Source: Haliotis asinina (Eukaryota; Mollusca; Gastropoda; Lepetellida; Haliotidae). From it: a stretch of 64,000 nucleotides of DNA. Made by a program: the position numbers and the translations under genes. Positions 59,341-64,000 of this stretch are shown one piece after another. The stretch lies in the NCBI RefSeq assembly GCF_037392515.1, contig NC_090280.1, positions 61,517,504 through 61,581,503 of the forward strand. Reading direction: 5' to 3'. A model generated the notes under the pieces. That model had not been told where the DNA came from, made no database searches, and worked only from the letters and a program-made list of their open reading frames with translations. The stretch's first letter is position 1; each line of letters begins with the position of its first letter.

Positions 59341-59375
59341 ATCAATGTCGTCATGGCAGCGAGAATATATAAATA
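59341..59375 (+). promoter_or_regulatory. Promoter block with TATA box of the 59486 receptor gene
   Basis: ATCAATGTCGTCATGG then GAGAA and a canonical TATATAAATA at 59366-59375, about 110 bp upstream of the ATG. Conserved with 43180-43214 and 39896-39926. Confidence 0.65.
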
Positions 59376-59485
59376 AAATTCTTTCTCTACACACATGTAC
59401 ATTTGCAGGGTATGTGTTCTGACGCGTTTCGTCTGACGTGCCTTATTTCATTCACTCCTGACCCTGTCGACCACTCCACTGAAAC

Positions 59486-60574
59486 ATGTTATCTTTCATA
59501 GTTGGAATTTACTGTGGTCTTGTCTGTGTTGGTGGTAGCAGCATGGAAGCATCATTACATCAACATATTTTCAAACACTATGACAAAAATGTCCTTCCTG
59601 GTGGAGTAGATGAAGCTGTAAATGTATCTGTGGACACGAAGTTTTCCTACTTAATTGGCTTGGATGAAAAAAATCAAATGCTTTCATTAGTGATGTATTT
59701 CATTATAACGTGGGTGGATAAAGCCCTATCGTGGAATGAGACCGAATTTCCAGGTTTGCAAGAGATTTTTGTTCCAGATACACGCATATGGATTCCTCAA
59801 ATTGCCATTCCTTCTGCAATGAGGACAAACAGATTCCTGACGGCAGAGAATTACCTTGTTAACGTTCAATCCAATGGAACCGTACAATGGGCTCCCGACT
59901 TTATCGGTACTATCCAGTGCCCAATAGATGCAACAGGATTTCCATTTGACAGTCAGACATGTGTAATTGGCATCAGAATGTGGGTATTCAAAAAGAGCCA
60001 AGCAGACATAGTTATGTCGAAAGTTCATGTTAGATCCACCATGAAACAGAATGAACAATGGGAGATAATGTCCGTAGAAAGTAACCTGATTACACTATTG
60101 GGTCGAAGGAACTATATTGATATCACTCTGAACATCCGTCGACGAAGGGAGTATTACATGGTTAGCATCATATTGCCTACCATTGTAACTTCCTGTTTGA
60201 ACCCCTTTGTGTTTCTGTTGCCGGCTGAGAGTGGGGAGAAGGTGGGGTTGGCCACGACGCTGCTGCTTTTCTACTACATCATGCTGAGCCACATCTTTGG
60301 TAACATACCTGCTAATTCCCTCACTATGCCTGTATTTGGGATTTTCATTGGAGGTCAACTCATATTGTCAGGTCTATCAATCGTCTTTACTGTGGTTCTT
60401 TTGAAGCTGAGCCACAACAGCAGAGATGTGACAGCAGACCCGAAGACTAAAGGGTCAAAGGACGGGTATAAAACACAGATCTGGAAACGAATCGAAACTC
60501 TTTTGTTTTGGGTGTTTGCAATCACTGGGGTGGTGTTTTGTGGAACGGTGGTAATTCTTATTCAAACACGATGA
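59486..60574 (+). CDS. Intronless Cys-loop ligand-gated channel subunit
   Basis: 362 aa. Signal peptide MLSFIVGIYCGLVCVGG; Cys-loop C145-C159 (PIDATGFPFDSQT inside); loop D W76 and loop B W166 (RMWVFKK); M1 about 224-246, M2 251-272, M3 283-307, M4 337-359. The pore start S-G-E-K-V-G-L with L at 9' predicts cation selectivity. Loop C (ESNLITLLGRRNY) has no cysteine. The M3-M4 loop is about 30 residues (DPKTKGSKDGYKT), differing clearly from the 43337 gene although the rest aligns without gaps; this loop and loop C are the fast-changing parts. The start ATG is shared by all close copies. Confidence 0.95.
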   Translation: MLSFIVGIYCGLVCVGGSSMEASLHQHIFKHYDKNVLPGGVDEAVNVSVDTKFSYLIGLDEKNQMLSLVMYFIITWVDKALSWNETEFPGLQEIFVPDTRIWIPQIAIPSAMRTNRFLTAENYLVNVQSNGTVQWAPDFIGTIQCPIDATGFPFDSQTCVIGIRMWVFKKSQADIVMSKVHVRSTMKQNEQWEIMSVESNLITLLGRRNYIDITLNIRRRREYYMVSIILPTIVTSCLNPFVFLLPAESGEKVGLATTLLLFYYIMLSHIFGNIPANSLTMPVFGIFIGGQLILSGLSIVFTVVLLKLSHNSRDVTADPKTKGSKDGYKTQIWKRIETLLFWVFAITGVVFCGTVVILIQTR

Positions 60575-60634
60575 CTGCAACATTGGAATATTATGACATT
60601 GTGGAAAATTTACATAGCATGGTATGTGAATAAT

Positions 60635-60870
60635 TCCATTGGCCAATGCAGATAGCAAAGGCACTATAAGTCCCCATGGTCCCAAGTATCTTGATCTACC
60701 TTCAGTTGCTGACGGTCTACTGCACATTTTTTTAAGGTGTATTGTCCTGAATAGTATATATTTCCCACGCCAGTTGTTACCCTGTAACTGTGATATTCTA
60801 CTTCCTTTAGTGTCCTCCGCAGACAGATTTCAAGATACACCACCAGTAATTGTTTAAATATGACGCTTTT
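60635..60870 (+). mobile_element. Sense LINE 3' UTR fragment (Nimb/I type)
   Basis: AGTCCCCATGGTCCCAAGTA, TTGATCTACCTTCAGTTGCT, GACGGTCTACTGCAC and AACTGTGATATTCTACTTCC follow the sense order of the LINE 3' UTR, about 60 bp after the receptor stop codon. It may contribute 3' UTR sequence to that gene. Confidence 0.75.
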
Positions 60871-60899
60871 GAGTCACTAAATGACCCAAATATATGAGT

Positions 60900-63478
60900 G
60901 GCTATAATTTTTAACTGACTCACTGATTCTAAGAATGTTGATAATCCACCTCTAAGTGCTGAGGGTAAGGCTGCACGTCAGCCTGCACGAAAATCTCTAA
61001 AGACATTTAGGCGTAAGCGTAACAATATCAATAAAAATAGATTTAAAGAAACTTAACAAAGACATCTAAACGTCCGACGTCATTTTGGAAAAAAATCAGA
61101 TATTTAAAAAGTTGACCAACACAACAAAATGTAATTCCAAATGCGGAATGGTTAAATTGCTTTAGAAATTTGTTTTATAAAGTTTTTTTATGATATTTTT
61201 GATGATTGTCCTTGGCAAGATGATGCAACACCAGAGAGAGTATCTGCAGATGTTCCACATGTCGAATCACTTGTATCAGACTCACCCATAACAGTTAAAG
61301 AAATATCAGAAGCGCTATTGCATTTGAAAAATGGAAATTCACCTGGCCTCGGCCTCGTCGTTGTAAAAATGTGGAAAGGTTTGTTATCATGCCCCTTTTT
61401 AACAAGTGTTTAAATAAATTGTCTAAAACTGGTATTTTCCCGGTTATTGGGCGCAACCAGTTACTATTTCCTTACATCAGAAAGATGATGTCACCAATCC
61501 AGATAAGTATAGAGAAATTTCTGAGTATTTTAGGTAAGACTTATAGATCTGTTCAAATGGCAGACTCACTAAATTTTGGAAACAACTATTCAATTTCTGA
61601 TCATATCTTTACACTTTTTGCATTAGCCCAGAAATGTCTAACTGTATCTAGCTTTTGTTGATTTCTGTAACGCATTTGATTCAATCAATCGTTCTAAATT
61701 GTGGTACTCTTTACGTATTGTTGGCCTGAAAGGTAGAATGTGCACATGTATTTGATTTTAAAAGCAATGTATGCCAATGCAAAAGCTTGTGTACGTTGTG
61801 GTGATGATAAGGCTGAATTTTTCGACCCCGCCTTTGGATTCAGACACGAATGTGTTGTGAGTCCAATTCTGCTTTCCCCGTTTATCAACGAATTGTACAT
61901 CGATATTATCGCAAACGGTAAGCATGGCATCAGAATGTTTCCAGATCTCTTAGAATGTTTAGTTGACTAGAAATCAAGTTGAATGTTTTGGAACAATATA
62001 CTAAAACATGGGATTTATCCGTTAATCCAGATAAAACTAATATTGTTACGTCTAGAAATGTGGCCGTATATCTTTTAAAAACCTCCCTGTAATTGTCTCT
62101 GACCTTTATCTACATAAATGTCTACATTTATCTTGGCATAAGGTTTACATCCACTATGAATTGGAAAACACCTCTTGCTGAATGATCATTTAAAGCTAAG
62201 AAAGCATTGAAAAGTCTTTATCTGCCTTGCATAACATTGGAGTGTTGACACTCAGTGTTTACTTCAAACTATTTGATATGTCACAATTCAACCGATTCTT
62301 TATGGATCCGTGATCTGGTGATTCCAACGGTATGAATGTATAGAAAAAATACATGTGGTATGTAAGATCTAAATGTTGGACTATCTACACCGAATTGTAT
62401 GGTGTATGACGAATGTGGCAGCTATCCCCTGTATATGAATGCTCATATTCGATGTCTAAAATTCTGGTTTAAGATATTGTGTATGCAACAACATGGATTA
62501 CCCAAAAGGCCTATAACACGCTTGTTCATTTGGACAACACTGGTAAAGTGACGTGGGCATCTCTTATATAGAAAATCCTCTGTTTGCACATGGTTATGGT
62601 TTTGTATGCTTAAGTCAGTCAGTGGGTGGTGCAAGTTTGTTTTAACTTAGTTTCGAGAAAGAAGTCTTGATATGTTTAATCACGAGTGACATTCAGTAAC
62701 AGATTAAAGTTTTGACGCCTATAGAAAATACAAATCACTAGTCCAGCCAGAGAAATGTCTTTCGTGTTTAACATCAAAGAAATTAAGACATCCTTGTATA
62801 CGTTCAGGTGAGGTTTGTCCAGCATGACGGTACACGAAGGAGGACGTTTTCATATTGAACGATGTAAGAGAATGTCCCTTCTTTGTAATTTATTATACTG
62901 TATTGAAATAAAAACATATAAGTTTTAACTTTCCACTCTACTTATAATGCTAATTGTGATATTCTAGTTGTTTTAATGTCCTTTGTCGACAGGTTTTTAC
63001 AATACACATGTATTCCATTTCAGTGCTAAATGTTCTCATGACGATATGGCTAATACACTGCCGATGTGGCGTTAAATATCAAGTCACTCACCCACTCTTT
63101 GTAATTTCGATGTAAAACATAAATCCATATTTTATTTCTATGACTTTTCATAAACATTTGCGTACGAGATATATAGCTGAATATTATCAGTGTAAGCCAT
63201 CTACATTATTAAACTACTTCTTTCATCACCTGACAAGCTTGTGATAACAAAGCTGTCGAACTCTGTCAGTTATGTTCTTATTAAACATAACAATCTGATA
63301 TAACGTTGTAGATCCATCGTATTTCACTACTTGTTCATAGTTTACTGCATGTATCATGATTTGCTGTTTGGATCACTAATTACGACCTATTGCACCATAT
63401 GTATACTGTATATGTGTCACACCAATGTATAGGGGTCGGAGGCTTTTTGCACAATAAACATCTTTTGACTTTGACACC
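60900..63478 (+). mobile_element. Decayed second LINE (CR1/RTE-like, no RNase H)
   Basis: Frame-shifting but ordered RT blocks: EISEALLHLKNGNSPGLGLV, FCNAFDSINRSKLWYSLRIV, KACVRCGDDKAEFF, GFRHECVVSPILLSPFINEL (the G-x-R-Q-G-C-x-x-S-P type motif with changes), KTWDLSVNPDKTNIV, then CMVYDECGSYPLYMNAHIRC and YRKYKSLVQPEK. The 3' end is GGGTCGGAGGCTTTTTGCAC followed by AATAAACATCTTTTGAC. Many frame breaks; the F-A-D-D box is not readable. It is interrupted by the LINE fragment at 62892-63096. Confidence 0.8.
62892..63096 (+). mobile_element. 5'-truncated LINE 3' end nested in the second LINE
   Basis: Carries TTGTGATATTCTAGTTGTTT, GTCCTTTGTCGACAGGTTTT and GCCGATGTGGCGTTAAATAT with an ACTC tail, the 3' end of the Nimb/I-type family. 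The 11-bp duplication CTTTGTAATTT lies at 62881-62891 and 63097-63107, so this is a clean target-primed insertion. Confidence 0.88.
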
Positions 63479-63639
63479 ATGTCTATTTAGGCATAGTCGT
63501 GTGGCTTTGATCATTGAATGAAAAGCATATTCGTTTATGTTAACATGTATACAGATAACATTTAAATTTTTTAAACAATATTTCGAATCTACGTCAGAGT
63601 TGGTCTTTTTCTGTTGTGTATGTTTTTTGTGCTGTACTC

Positions 63640-63911
63640 ACCCGTGAAGGTCCCGGGGTAGAATAGGCCTTCAGCAACCCATGCTTGCCATAAAAGGTGA
63701 CTATGCTTGTCGTAAGAGGCGACTAACGGGATCGGGTGGTCCGACTAGCTGACTTGGTTGACACATGTCATCGGTTCCCAATTGCACAGATCGATGCTCA
63801 TGTTGTTGATCACTGGATTGTCTGGTCCAGACTCGATTATTTACAGACCGTCGCCATATAGCTGGAATATTGCTAAGTGCGACGTAAAACTAAACTCACT
63901 CACTCACTCAC
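63640..63911 (+). mobile_element. SINE family A, intact, with 13-bp target site duplication
   Basis: 272 bp from ACCCGTGAAGGTCCCGGGG to the CACTCACTCACTCAC tail. TTGTGCTGTACTC flanks it at 63627-63639 and 63912-63924 without mismatch. It is the best reference copy for the family in this window. Internal A-box-like TGGTCCGACTAGC and B-box-like GGTTCCCAATTG suggest a tRNA origin. Confidence 0.93.
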
Positions 63912-64000
63912 TTGTGCTGTACTCTAACTATTCGATAGCAATGGGGTATGATAAACTGTTTATGTTTTAAGGTTTAGGTTGTTCGAATGTAGTGCTGAGA

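Noticed and set aside
1-64000. LTR retrotransposon, retrovirus-like or Polinton sequence
   Set aside because: I saw no paired long terminal repeats, protease, integrase, capsid or envelope reading. The RT and RNase H pieces belong to LINEs by layout and by their 3' tails.

Overview
The window looks like the genome of a gastropod mollusc, most likely an abalone (Haliotis) or a close relative. It is AT-rich, has short exons in long introns, and is full of SINE and LINE copies that end in a (CACT/ACTC)n tail after a GCGGCGTAAAACTAAAC-like block. The organism is inferred from these repeats and from the gene families; I could not run a search.

Layout. (1) 0-12.5 kb: two tandem genes for short Fused/STK36-like serine/threonine kinases on the + strand. 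Only the last exon of the first lies in the window (376-546). The second appears complete in eight coding exons (5412-12443, 358 aa). Both end in the same kind of acidic D-V-T-D-G tail. A 65-bp tandem repeat straddles the intron 3/exon 4 junction of the second gene. (2) 12.5-30.8 kb: gene-poor DNA with several minisatellite arrays, interrupted by one intronless Cys-loop receptor gene on the - strand (18590-19666). (3) 30.8-34.6 kb: a complete three-coding-exon UNC93A-like membrane protein gene. (4) 36-39.8 kb: a run of antisense LINE 3' ends. (5) 40-60.6 kb: a cluster of single-exon Cys-loop receptor genes, with intact genes at 43337-44407 (+), 52150-53241 (-) and 59486-60574 (+), long pseudogenes at 40051-41131 and 55978-56915, and short relics at 55721-55818 and 58910-58976. 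(6) 47.6-50.7 kb and 60.9-63.5 kb: two decayed LINEs of different clades, each carrying a nested younger insertion.

The receptor genes share a signal peptide, a 13-residue Cys-loop, a G-E-K cation-type pore entrance and an unusually short M3-M4 loop. None has the vicinal cysteine pair of acetylcholine-binding alpha subunits. They look like a local birth-and-death family of orphan pentameric channels. At least the 40-kb, 43-kb and 59-kb copies were duplicated with their promoters and flanks. The kinases, UNC93-like gene and receptors show no obvious functional link. The SINEs share their 3' tail with the RNase-H-bearing LINE in the window, which suggests that LINE family is their mobilising partner.
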